This document shows, piece by piece, positions 15,771 through 22,991 of a DNA stretch of 54,481 nt. Where the stretch lies: contig JADZCN010000170.1 in assembly GCA_020851565.1 (NCBI GenBank), positions 1 through 54,481 on the forward strand, read 5' to 3'. Origin of the DNA: Acidobacteriota bacterium. GTDB lineage: Bacteria > Acidobacteriota > Vicinamibacteria > Vicinamibacterales > UBA2999. Made by a program: the position numbers and the translations under genes. Position 1 is the stretch's first letter, and each line of letters opens with the position of its first letter. A model generated the notes under the pieces. It saw only the letters and a list, made by a program, of their open reading frames with translations. It made no database searches and had not been told where the DNA came from.

Positions 15771-17816
15771 ATGGACACGATCCGGGATCAGCCACCTGCG
15801 ACCGGGCCGTCGGCCCTGGGCCGGGCGGTCACCCGGCTCGAATCGACGCACCTGTTCGACGCGCTTCCGCAGGACACCCTTCACGACCTCGCAGCCGCCT
15901 GCCGACAGGTGACGCTTGCGCCCGGAGACGTGTTGATGCGCCAGGGCGAGCCGGGCGACTGCCTGTACGTCGTGGCCAGCGGCCGCGTGGCCGTCACCGC
16001 GCGCGATGACGGCGGCGAGGACACCCTGCTGGGCGAGGCAAGGCAGGGCGAGTTCGTCGGCGAGGGGGCGCTGCTCGAGCGCGCGACCCGCATGGCCACC
16101 GTCACGGCCGCCTCGGAGGCCACCCTGCTGGAGCTGTCGCGCGACGCGCTCGACGATGTCCTGGCTCGAGATGCGGCGATTCGCGACTCGCTCCGCCACC
16201 TGCTCGACCATCGCCTCCGCTGGGCGCGCACGCGCCGCCTCCGGCCGGGCCCGGCCGAGCTGATCGACGCGCTCTCACAAGCCATCGCCGGCCTCGATCA
16301 GGCAGCCATCACGTCGCTCGAGACCGAGCTTCGCTGGGAGACGCTGCCTCGCGGGGCCGTCCTGATGCGCCAGGGCGACGCGGGCGACTGCCTCTACTTC
16401 ATCGTCACCGGCCGCCTCCGCGTCTTCGGCCGACGCGACGATGGCAGCGAGGTGGACATCGCGGAGGTCGGGCCGGGAGAAGCCCTCGGCGAGATGGCCC
16501 TGCTCTCCAACGAGCCGCGCTCGGCCTCGGTGGACGCGCTGCGTGACTCCGAGCTGCTCGTGTTGTCCCGCGCCGGCTTCGAGCGGCTCGTCAACGAGCA
16601 CCCGAAGGTGCTGGCCTTCTTCACCCGCGTCGTCGTGGCCCGCCTCAACCGGACCATCCGCGGCCGCGCGCCAGTGGCGCAGCTGGGCACCCGCTCGACC
16701 GTCACCCTGGAAGACTGCGACGAAGTGGTGCGCACCAGCAACCTCGTGCTGCGCAACCTGAAGATCACGCAGATGTACCACCGGCTGTCGCAGGAGCTGG
16801 CCCTGATGCTCGGCCACGGCGACGCCAATTGGTGCACCTTCGCGTGCAACGCGTCGAAGACCGCCGGCTATTCGATTCGCGGCGAGGCCTTCCGCCCGCT
16901 GGCGTGGTTGTCGCTCAGGAAGCGGGCGCAGCCCTTCAAGGGGCTGGGGGACCAGGTGCGGGCGGCCGCCGGGCGCGGCATGGTGGCGGCCCGGCTCGAG
17001 CGCATCCAGGACATCGTCACCGAGACCGTGTCCGCGGGGAACCTGAAGGTCTTCGCAGAGCTCGCGCCGATCTTCGCGCGGATGATCCAGACCTTCCACC
17101 GGGATCAGGAGTACGACCGCGACAAGCTGGCGCGCTTCCTGTCCCAGCTGGAGCGTGGGCACACCGAGGCGGGCGGGCAGGACACGCTGGCCGAGGCGCT
17201 GGCGCACTACTACGAGGCGATGTTCGAGCCGAACCTCAAGCGGAAGGCGGAGCTGATGCTGCTCGGCAACATCAAGGTCGGCCTGCACGAGCAGATCCGC
17301 CTGCAGCCGAACATCGTCGAGGCCCTGAACGCGCCCCTCACGGTGGGGCTCGGCGATCCCCTGGTCCAGCGCGTGGCCACACGCGTCATCGCGCTGCTGC
17401 CCCGCTTCATCGCGGGCGCCCTGCAGCGGCGACGCGACGCGCTGGAGCGCACGCTGCTCGCCTGGGGAGCCAGCACCTGGCGCCGGCTCGTGACGCGCAA
17501 CCTGATGACGATCAGGCTGCCCTACGGCGAGTTGAGGCTCGGCGCAGAAGTCCCGGAGTTGCCGACGGCGGCGATGTTCCCGGACGTCCTCCAGGTCATC
17601 GAGCATCCCGAGCTCGTGCGCGTGCTCGCCAGGTACGACGGCCGGGGCGACGGCAGCCCGAGAGCCGCGGACTGGGGTGTGCTGGACGACCGCATGCGGT
17701 TCATCGCCAACCTGTTCCGGAGCCGGCAGAAGAGCCTCGAGCTGTTCGCCCAGCCGTTCCAGTACGAGCAACTCCAGGACATCGTCGCGGATCGCGTGCC
17801 CGTCGGCGAGCTCTGA
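15771..17816 (+). CDS. Protein with two cNMP-binding domains and the same uncharacterised C-terminal domain
   Basis: 681 aa. The first cNMP-type beta-roll covers about 28-140 (GEPGDCLYVVASGRV, FVGEGALL, TRMATV) and a second about 170-295 (GDAGDCLYFIVTGRL, LGEMALL, PRSASV). In both, Arg of the phosphate cassette is kept. Residues ~320-681 match the paralogue at 7828-9396 along their whole length, including WCTFACNASKTAGYSIRGE near 359, AELMLLGNIKVGLHEQIR near 497, IRLPYGELRLG near 582 and FRSRQKSLELF near 647. No DNA-binding or enzymatic motif is recognisable in that domain, and no signal peptide or membrane span is seen. It lies 12 nt after the aldehyde dehydrogenase. Patatin-like or transporter links were considered but no motif supports them. 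Confidence 0.87.
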   Translation: MDTIRDQPPATGPSALGRAVTRLESTHLFDALPQDTLHDLAAACRQVTLAPGDVLMRQGEPGDCLYVVASGRVAVTARDDGGEDTLLGEARQGEFVGEGALLERATRMATVTAASEATLLELSRDALDDVLARDAAIRDSLRHLLDHRLRWARTRRLRPGPAELIDALSQAIAGLDQAAITSLETELRWETLPRGAVLMRQGDAGDCLYFIVTGRLRVFGRRDDGSEVDIAEVGPGEALGEMALLSNEPRSASVDALRDSELLVLSRAGFERLVNEHPKVLAFFTRVVVARLNRTIRGRAPVAQLGTRSTVTLEDCDEVVRTSNLVLRNLKITQMYHRLSQELALMLGHGDANWCTFACNASKTAGYSIRGEAFRPLAWLSLRKRAQPFKGLGDQVRAAAGRGMVAARLERIQDIVTETVSAGNLKVFAELAPIFARMIQTFHRDQEYDRDKLARFLSQLERGHTEAGGQDTLAEALAHYYEAMFEPNLKRKAELMLLGNIKVGLHEQIRLQPNIVEALNAPLTVGLGDPLVQRVATRVIALLPRFIAGALQRRRDALERTLLAWGASTWRRLVTRNLMTIRLPYGELRLGAEVPELPTAAMFPDVLQVIEHPELVRVLARYDGRGDGSPRAADWGVLDDRMRFIANLFRSRQKSLELFAQPFQYEQLQDIVADRVPVGEL

Positions 17817-17863
17817 CGCGCCGGCGTTGACCGCGCCAGCCCGACTGTGACACCGTGCGGCGC

Positions 17864-18238
17864 ATGGGCCTGCTCTCGCGATTGCTGGGAAACGCCTCGG
17901 AAGCCGACGTCGCCGACGTCGAGGAGTACCTCGAAAAGATTCTGGCGGAGGGCGAGAAGGTGCAGCGTGCCTTCTCGCTGGTCCGCGACCTGTTCATCTT
18001 CACCGACCGCCGCTTCATCATGGTGGACAAGCAGGGGATGACGGGGATGAAGACCGAGTACCACTCCATCCCCTACCGGGCCATCACGCGCTTCTCGGTG
18101 GAGACCGCCGGCCCCACCGACCTCGACTCCGAGCTGCGCATCTGGGTCTCGAGCTCGGCGACGCCCATTCAGAAGACCTTCCGGCGGGGAACGGCGATCT
18201 TCGAGGTGCAGCAGGCGTTGGCTACTTACTGCAAGTAA
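17864..18238 (+). CDS. Bacterial PH-domain protein (YvbH/bPH-type)
   Basis: 124 aa from the ATG at 17864. The body matches the small bacterial pleckstrin-homology group: an N-terminal helix, the RDLFIFTDRRFIMVDKQG strand pair near 43-60, YHSIPYRAITRFSVETAG near 67-84, then DSELRIWVSS and a C-terminal helix. Such proteins form ring-like oligomers of unknown function. The start at 17855 (GTG, three residues longer) is possible. It follows the second cNMP gene by 47 nt and is convergent with endonuclease IV. Confidence 0.9.
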   Translation: MGLLSRLLGNASEADVADVEEYLEKILAEGEKVQRAFSLVRDLFIFTDRRFIMVDKQGMTGMKTEYHSIPYRAITRFSVETAGPTDLDSELRIWVSSSATPIQKTFRRGTAIFEVQQALATYCK

Positions 18239-18239
18239 C

Positions 18240-18290
18240 GGGTGCAGGGGTGCAGGGTGCACGGGTGCACGGGTGCAGGGTGCACCGGGG
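18240..18290. repeat. Short tandem repeat GGTGCAGG/GGTGCACG between convergent genes
   Basis: About seven copies of a 7-8 bp unit (GGTGCAG, GGTGCACG and variants), G-rich on the plus strand, filling the whole gap between the PH-domain stop and the endonuclease IV stop. A related array, C-rich on the plus strand, occupies the convergent gap at 49833-49864. Confidence 0.8.
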
Positions 18291-18298
18291 GCGACGCT

Positions 18299-19177
18299 TC
18301 ACGTGTCCCGAAGTCTCTTCAGCGTCTCCAGATTCTCCGTGTCGAGTGGGTCCCGTACGATGGCGTCCGCGCGGCCGCGGTGGGGTGACTTCTCCGTCTC
18401 GATGAGCATCGGCCGGCCCGCGAAGCGCGCGTCGTGCAGCAGTCGTCGGAACGGGTCGAGGCCCAGGCAGCCGCGGCCGATGTGCTCGTGCCGATCCACG
18501 CGGCTCCCGCAGGGGCGCTTCGAGTCGTTGGCGTGCACGGCCTGCAGCCGGCTGAAGCCGACCAGCCGGTCGAACGACTCGAACGTGCTCGCGTAGCCGT
18601 CCGCGCTGGCAATGTCGTAGCCGGCCGCGAGGAGATGGCAGGTATCGAGGCAGACGCCGAGGCGCGGCGAGCCGTCCAGGTGATCGATGATGGCCGCCAG
18701 GTGCTCGAACCGGTGTCCCAGCGAGCGGCCCTGGCCCGCCGTCTGCTCCAGCAGCACCATCGTCCGGCGTCGTGGGTGGGCCTTCAGTGCTGCGCGGATT
18801 CCATCGGCGACCTGGCGCAGGGCATCCACCTCGGAGCCAGCCGTGCACGTGCCCGGGTGAATCACGACGCCCAGCAGGCCCAGCGTGTGGGCGCGCTCCA
18901 GTTCATCGATGAAGGCCGCGACCGACTGGGCGCGCAGCACCTGATCCGTCGTGGCGAGGTTGATCAGGTAGCTGGCGTGTGAGACGGCCGGGGTGATGCC
19001 GGTCTCGTCCAGGCGACGGCGAAACCGGCGGACCTCGTCGCGCTTGAGCGGCGCCCCGCGCCATTGGTTCGCGTTCTTCGCGAAGATCTGCAGCGCTTCG
19101 CAGCCGTGCAGGGCGGCGCGGTCCACCGCCAGGGACACGCCGCCCGCCACCGACATGTGCGCCCCGATCCGCATCAT
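18299..19177 (-). CDS. nfo: Deoxyribonuclease IV (apurinic/apyrimidinic endonuclease)
   Basis: 292 aa, the usual size. It is an AP-endonuclease TIM barrel that cuts 5' of abasic sites in base excision repair, using three zinc ions. Visible landmarks: RIGAHMSVAGG at the N terminus, IFAKNANQW near 33, VIHPGTCTAG near 106 (His ligand), LLEQTAGQG near 143 (Glu), CLDTCHLLAAGYD near 176 (Asp, His), AVHANDSKRPCGSRVDRHEHIG near 214 (His, Asp-x-His) and LIETEKS near 260 (Glu). The ATG at 19177 is preferred; ATG 19174 and GTG 19183 also fit. It is divergent from the phosphodiesterase gene, with 50 bp between starts. Confidence 0.96.
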   Translation of the reverse strand: MMRIGAHMSVAGGVSLAVDRAALHGCEALQIFAKNANQWRGAPLKRDEVRRFRRRLDETGITPAVSHASYLINLATTDQVLRAQSVAAFIDELERAHTLGLLGVVIHPGTCTAGSEVDALRQVADGIRAALKAHPRRRTMVLLEQTAGQGRSLGHRFEHLAAIIDHLDGSPRLGVCLDTCHLLAAGYDIASADGYASTFESFDRLVGFSRLQAVHANDSKRPCGSRVDRHEHIGRGCLGLDPFRRLLHDARFAGRPMLIETEKSPHRGRADAIVRDPLDTENLETLKRLRDT

Positions 19178-19215
19178 CGGCACTCATTGTCGCCCGCGCC
19201 GGCCCGGTGGGCACG

Positions 19216-19227
19216 TATGATGGCGCC
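19216..19227 (+). promoter_or_regulatory. Leaderless-type -10 of the phosphodiesterase gene
   Basis: TATGAT at 19216-19221, then 6 nt, then the GTG at 19228. This spacing is what decides the start. A divergent GACAAT on the minus strand lies 8 nt before the nfo start. Confidence 0.55.
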
Positions 19228-20589
19228 GTGATCGCGCGTGCCCCCTGCCGCTGGCTCACCGTCCTCGCCCTGGCTCTCGCGTGGCTCGCCTCCTACCCCG
19301 CGATGCACGCGCAGGGCGAGCGCGTCCCCGTCGTGCTCCTGTCCATCGACGGCCTGAAACCCGACTACGTGCTCGATGCCGACCGCCATGGCCTGAAGGT
19401 CCCCAACCTGCGCAGGCTCGTTGCCGAGGGGGCGTACGCCACGGGGGTCACGGGCGTGACGCCGACGGTCACGTATCCCAGCCACACGACGCTGGTGACC
19501 GGGGTCGCGCCCGCCGTGCACGGCATCCTCAACAACGGCCCGTTCGATCCGCTCGGGCAGAACGCGAACGGCTGGTATTGGTACGCCGAGGACATCAAGG
19601 TCCCCACGCTGTGGGACGCGGCGGGCGAGGCCGGCCTCGTCACCGCGAACGTGGACTGGCCGGTCACCGTCGGCGCGCGGATCCGCCACAACATCGTCCA
19701 GTACTGGCACGGCGCGCCAGGCGAGGACCGCAAGCTGCTGCGTGCGCTCTCCACGCCGGGCCTCCTCGACGAAGCGGAGAAGGACGCGGGCCCATACCCG
19801 GCGGGCTACCAGTACACGCTTGCCGACGACCAGAAGCGCGCGCGATTCGTCGCGTGGATGATCGAGCGGAAGCGGCCCGACTTCCTGACCGCGTATCTCT
19901 CCTCGCTCGACGAGGAGCAGCATCACACTGCGCCCTACAGCCCGGCGACCTTCACGACGCTCGAGGGCCTCGACGCGCTCGTCGGGCAGATCCGTGAGGC
20001 AGCAGCGCGCGCCTACGCGAGGCGTTTCATCCTGGCCGTGGTCTCGGACCATGGCCACATCACGGCGAAGGAGGACGTCCACATCAACGCGGCGCTGGCG
20101 ACGGCGGGGTTGATCGACGTGGACCCGCAGGGGAAGGTCACGGCCTGGCGCGCGTTTGCGTGGGGTGCCGGCGGGTCGGCCGCCATCATGCTGAAAGACC
20201 CGGCGGACGAAGCCGCGCGAACGCAGTCGGGGGAGGCGATCGCGCGCCTGCGCGCCGCGCACCCCGATGCCGTCGTGCGCGTCGAGGAAGGCGAGGCCAT
20301 CCGCGCGCTCGGCGGCTTTCCCGGTGCGGCCTTTCTGGTCGGCCTCTCTCCAGGGTTCAAGACAGGAAGCGCTCTTGCAGGCGAGGTCGTCCGGCCCGCC
20401 GCCTCGCCCGGCGGCACTCACGGCTACCTGCCGGGGCCTCGCGACATGGAGGCCTCTTTCTTCATCGTGGGGGAGGGCGTGCCGGCAGGACGGAACCTGG
20501 GCATCATCGACATGCGCGATATCGCGCCCACGCTCGCGGTGAAGCTCGGCGTCTCGCTGCCGCGCGCTCAGGGCCGGAACCGGCTCTGA
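19228..20589 (+). CDS. Secreted alkaline-phosphatase-superfamily nucleotide pyrophosphatase/phosphodiesterase
   Basis: 453 aa from the GTG at 19228, with a signal peptide (about 1-28, ending AMHAQ). The NPP-like domain shows VVLLSIDGLKPDY near 34 (metal Asp), TVTYPSHTTLVTG near 80 (Thr nucleophile in TYPSHT), AVHGILNNGPFDP near 98, SLDEEQHHTAPYSP near 226-240 (Asp and His ligands), VVSDHGH near 270 (Asp-His) and GTHGYLPG near 394 (last His). These enzymes hydrolyse phosphodiester or pyrophosphate bonds in nucleotides or phospholipid head groups outside the cytoplasm. The gene is monocistronic, followed by the inverted decamer arrays. Confidence 0.92.
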   Translation: MIARAPCRWLTVLALALAWLASYPAMHAQGERVPVVLLSIDGLKPDYVLDADRHGLKVPNLRRLVAEGAYATGVTGVTPTVTYPSHTTLVTGVAPAVHGILNNGPFDPLGQNANGWYWYAEDIKVPTLWDAAGEAGLVTANVDWPVTVGARIRHNIVQYWHGAPGEDRKLLRALSTPGLLDEAEKDAGPYPAGYQYTLADDQKRARFVAWMIERKRPDFLTAYLSSLDEEQHHTAPYSPATFTTLEGLDALVGQIREAAARAYARRFILAVVSDHGHITAKEDVHINAALATAGLIDVDPQGKVTAWRAFAWGAGGSAAIMLKDPADEAARTQSGEAIARLRAAHPDAVVRVEEGEAIRALGGFPGAAFLVGLSPGFKTGSALAGEVVRPAASPGGTHGYLPGPRDMEASFFIVGEGVPAGRNLGIIDMRDIAPTLAVKLGVSLPRAQGRNRL

Positions 20590-20598
20590 AGGGGCACG

Positions 20599-20848
20599 GG
20601 TCCGAACAGGTGCGGGCGGGTGCGAACAGGTGCGGGCAGGTGCGATCAGGTGCGGGCGTGTGCTGGCGGCTGGGCCGTTGCTCCAGGTGAGACCTGATCC
20701 GACGATGGCCACGAGAGCCTGGGCCCGGGCATGGTCGGGCGCTTTGGGGAGGGCCACAACTAGCCGAAGTCGGCCCGGCGCCGCAGCTGATCGCACCCGC
20801 CCGCACCCGTTCGCACCTGCCCGCACCCATTCGCACCCGCCCGCACCT
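20599..20848. repeat. Two inverted half-arrays of a 10-bp (20-bp) repeat
   Basis: This is the main content of the 347-bp gap 20590-20936. Left half (20599-20668): about seven decamers of the type GGTGCGGGCR / GGTGCGAACR. Right half (20788-20848): about six copies of the reverse complement, with GGGC and GAAC types alternating, so the true period is 20 bp. The ~120 bp between them is not repetitive and has no gene. The two halves could pair into one long cruciform or RNA hairpin. Related arrays sit at 24626-24761 and 29226-29327. Confidence 0.85.
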
Positions 20849-20852
20849 GGGC

Positions 20853-20936
20853 TATGATTCCGCCCCAGGCCGACCCAGGCCCCGGACGGCCGAGGTGTCC
20901 TCGCCGTCGGAAACGCTCGGTTCAAGGGAGTTCGAT
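20853..20936 (+). promoter_or_regulatory. Promoter and leader of the cytochrome/monooxygenase-like gene
   Basis: TATGAT (20853-20858) directly follows the right half-array, and TTCGCA inside the array lies 17 nt upstream as a weak -35. The leader would be about 70 nt, with GGGAG 7 nt before the ATG at 20937. So here repeat sequence seems to form part of a promoter. Confidence 0.4.
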
Positions 20937-22388
20937 ATGACGCGCGCGCTCGCGGTTCTGGCAGGATCCTTCGTCCTCGCGCTCACTTCGGTCACGGTCT
21001 CGTCGGCCCAGACTCCTCCAGCCGCGGCTCCCGGCGGCCCGACGTTCACGAAGGACGTCGCGCCCATTCTCTTCAAGCACTGCGCCAGCTGTCACCGGCC
21101 GGGCGAGATCGGCCCGATGTCGTTCCTCACCTACGAGGCCACGCGCCCGTGGGCGCGTGCCATCCAGAAGAAGACCGTCTCGCGCGAGATGCCGCCCTGG
21201 GGCGCGGACCCCGCGCACACCATGAAGATGCGGAACGACCGCAGCCTCTCGCAGCGGGAGCTCGACACCATCGTCGCCTGGGTGGCCGCCGGTGCGCCGC
21301 GCGGCGACGCCGCCGACATGCCCCCTGTGCCGACCTTCGCCTCGGGATGGCAGCTGGGCGAGCCGGACTACGTCTTCGAGATGCCGCTCGAGTGGACCAT
21401 CAAGGCCGAAGGCGCCGAGTCGTACCTGTACTTCTACCAGCCCATTCCCTTCACCGAGGACAAGTTCGCCAGCGCCATCGAGATCCGGCCGAGCAACTTC
21501 GCCGTCGTCCATCACTCCGGCGCCTACGTCGTGGACATTCCGGACGGTTACACCGTGAAGGAGGGTTACCTGTACGACGCAGCCGGCAAGCAGGTGCCGC
21601 CCACCGAGCCGATGGGGACTTCCGCTACATCTGGCGACGACAAGCCACTGGCCGGCGCGAACAAGCTCATCTCGTACGTGCCTGGGCGCGGCACCGAGGA
21701 GCATCCCGCCGGCTTTGCCAAGCGCATCCCCGCCGGCAAGTACATCCGGTGGGTCATGCACTACAACCCGACCGGCAAGGAAGAGAAGGATCGCAGCCGC
21801 CTGGGCATCTGGTTCGCGAAGGGCACGGTAACGCACGAGGTGCTGAATCTCCAGGCCGGCGACCCGGTCCCGGGCAGCGGCAACCGCGGCCTCTACTTCG
21901 CGCAGGGCAAGGAAGTGCTCTACGAGTCGGATGACACCACGGGACGGCGCGGCAAGACACCGACGATTCCGCCTTACGAGGGCAACTTCAAGATGATGGG
22001 CGTCACGCCGGTGAACGAGCCCATCACGCTCTACGCGCTCACGCCGCACATGCACCTGCGCGGCAAGAGCATGAAGTGGTGGGTCGTGTACCCCGACGGC
22101 CGCGAGGAGACCATCCTCGACGTGCCGAACTACGACTTCAACTGGCAGGTCCAGTACGAGCTCGAGAAGCCGCTCGAGGTCCCGGCCGGCAGCAAGATCA
22201 TCAACGTGGCCATCTACGACAACTCGCCGCAGAACAAGTGGAACCCGGCGCCGCACCTGCCGGTCTACTGGTCCGAGCAGAGCTGGGACGAGATGTACCA
22301 GCCGACGACGCAGTTCTCCGTGGACAGCCACGACCTGACGAAGATGCCGAAGAAGACGGCGACGAGTGAGCCGCGGCAGCGGCAGTGA
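20937..22388 (+). CDS. Secreted cytochrome c fused to a copper type II monooxygenase-like module
   Basis: 483 aa from the ATG at 20937 (GGGAG upstream), signal peptide about 1-25. A c-type haem site CASCH lies near residues 49-53, within a short cytochrome c region containing DVAPILFKHC and EMPPWG. The second half has the beta-sandwich pattern of PHM/DBM-type copper monooxygenases: VVHHSGAYV near 199 (His-His), VMHYNPTG near 275 (HxxPxG) and LTPHMHLRGKSM near 370 (His-x-His). This fused architecture is frequent in Acidobacteria and Planctomycetes but has no assigned reaction that I know of. Electron delivery from haem to copper is a reasonable inference. It stands alone downstream of the repeat-derived promoter. 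Confidence 0.88.
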   Translation: MTRALAVLAGSFVLALTSVTVSSAQTPPAAAPGGPTFTKDVAPILFKHCASCHRPGEIGPMSFLTYEATRPWARAIQKKTVSREMPPWGADPAHTMKMRNDRSLSQRELDTIVAWVAAGAPRGDAADMPPVPTFASGWQLGEPDYVFEMPLEWTIKAEGAESYLYFYQPIPFTEDKFASAIEIRPSNFAVVHHSGAYVVDIPDGYTVKEGYLYDAAGKQVPPTEPMGTSATSGDDKPLAGANKLISYVPGRGTEEHPAGFAKRIPAGKYIRWVMHYNPTGKEEKDRSRLGIWFAKGTVTHEVLNLQAGDPVPGSGNRGLYFAQGKEVLYESDDTTGRRGKTPTIPPYEGNFKMMGVTPVNEPITLYALTPHMHLRGKSMKWWVVYPDGREETILDVPNYDFNWQVQYELEKPLEVPAGSKIINVAIYDNSPQNKWNPAPHLPVYWSEQSWDEMYQPTTQFSVDSHDLTKMPKKTATSEPRQRQ

Positions 22389-22390
22389 TC

Positions 22391-22429
22391 GGGTCGGGAG
22401 TCGGGAAGCGGGAGTCGGGAGTCGGGAAA
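22391..22429. repeat. Short tandem repeat GGGAGTC
   Basis: Five to six copies of a 7-bp unit GGGAGTC (with variants), starting 2 bp after the upstream stop codon, G-rich on the plus strand. The same unit recurs at about 51571-51590 and 52585-52606. Confidence 0.8.
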
Positions 22430-22503
22430 CCAGACGCCCGGAACCGGGCGGCGGGGCTGTCCGCCGTAGCGTGGGCAAGCGGAAGTCGAGGGGAATCAGT
22501 CGA

Positions 22504-22893
22504 ATGAGTGGACAGATTACGGGGATGGTGGTCTCGGTGTCCCTCGCCTGGGTTGTCGCGTCTGGTGTTTCGCTCGCGGCGCAGGCGCCGGTGGAGAAAG
22601 TCCCCATCGTCGCCGTCGCGGGCTGCCTGGCGCAGGAGGGCGACAGGTGGCTCCTCACGAGCGCCACGGAGCCGGAGCCGAGCATTGCCAACGGCCCGCC
22701 CGCGGGCCGGCCCTACAAGGGACCAACCTCCGGCAAGAACACGTTTCACCTGATCGGCGTCTCCGAGTACAACCTGCCCTCGCACAAGGGCCACACCGTG
22801 CTCGTGAAGGCTCTCTTCATCAAGGCCGAGCCCGTCAGCCGGCTGAACATCACCTCGGTGACGATGATCGCGGAAACCTGCCCGCCGAAGTAG
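22504..22893 (+). CDS. Small secreted hypothetical protein
   Basis: 129 aa from the ATG at 22504 with GAGGGG upstream. A signal peptide spans about 1-26 (ending SLAAQA). The mature part has a VAGCLAQEGDRWLLTSATEPEPS opening, then a KNTFHLIGVSEYNLPSHKGHTVLVKALFIK core and a final RLNITSVTMIAETCPPK. The pattern (GCL..., W.L..A, H.G..V.V.G) is that of small beta-barrel secreted proteins widespread in Acidobacteria; two cysteines, near the start and end, could form a disulfide. I cannot name a function. It is flanked on both sides by short tandem repeats. Confidence 0.78.
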   Translation: MSGQITGMVVSVSLAWVVASGVSLAAQAPVEKVPIVAVAGCLAQEGDRWLLTSATEPEPSIANGPPAGRPYKGPTSGKNTFHLIGVSEYNLPSHKGHTVLVKALFIKAEPVSRLNITSVTMIAETCPPK

Positions 22894-22900
22894 CACACCT

Positions 22901-22940
22901 GGGGTTCTGAGGTTCTCGGGTTCTCGGGTTCTGAGGCTCC
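22901..22940. repeat. Short tandem repeat GGTTCTGA
   Basis: About five copies of an 8-bp unit (GGTTCTGA, GGTTCTCG), G/T-rich on the plus strand, 8 bp after the upstream stop. The same unit forms both arms of the array at 33442-33558. Confidence 0.8.
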
Positions 22941-22991
22941 GGGGGCGTGGAGTTGCGTCCCGCTGCGCCGCTGCCATATCGTGGCCGCACC

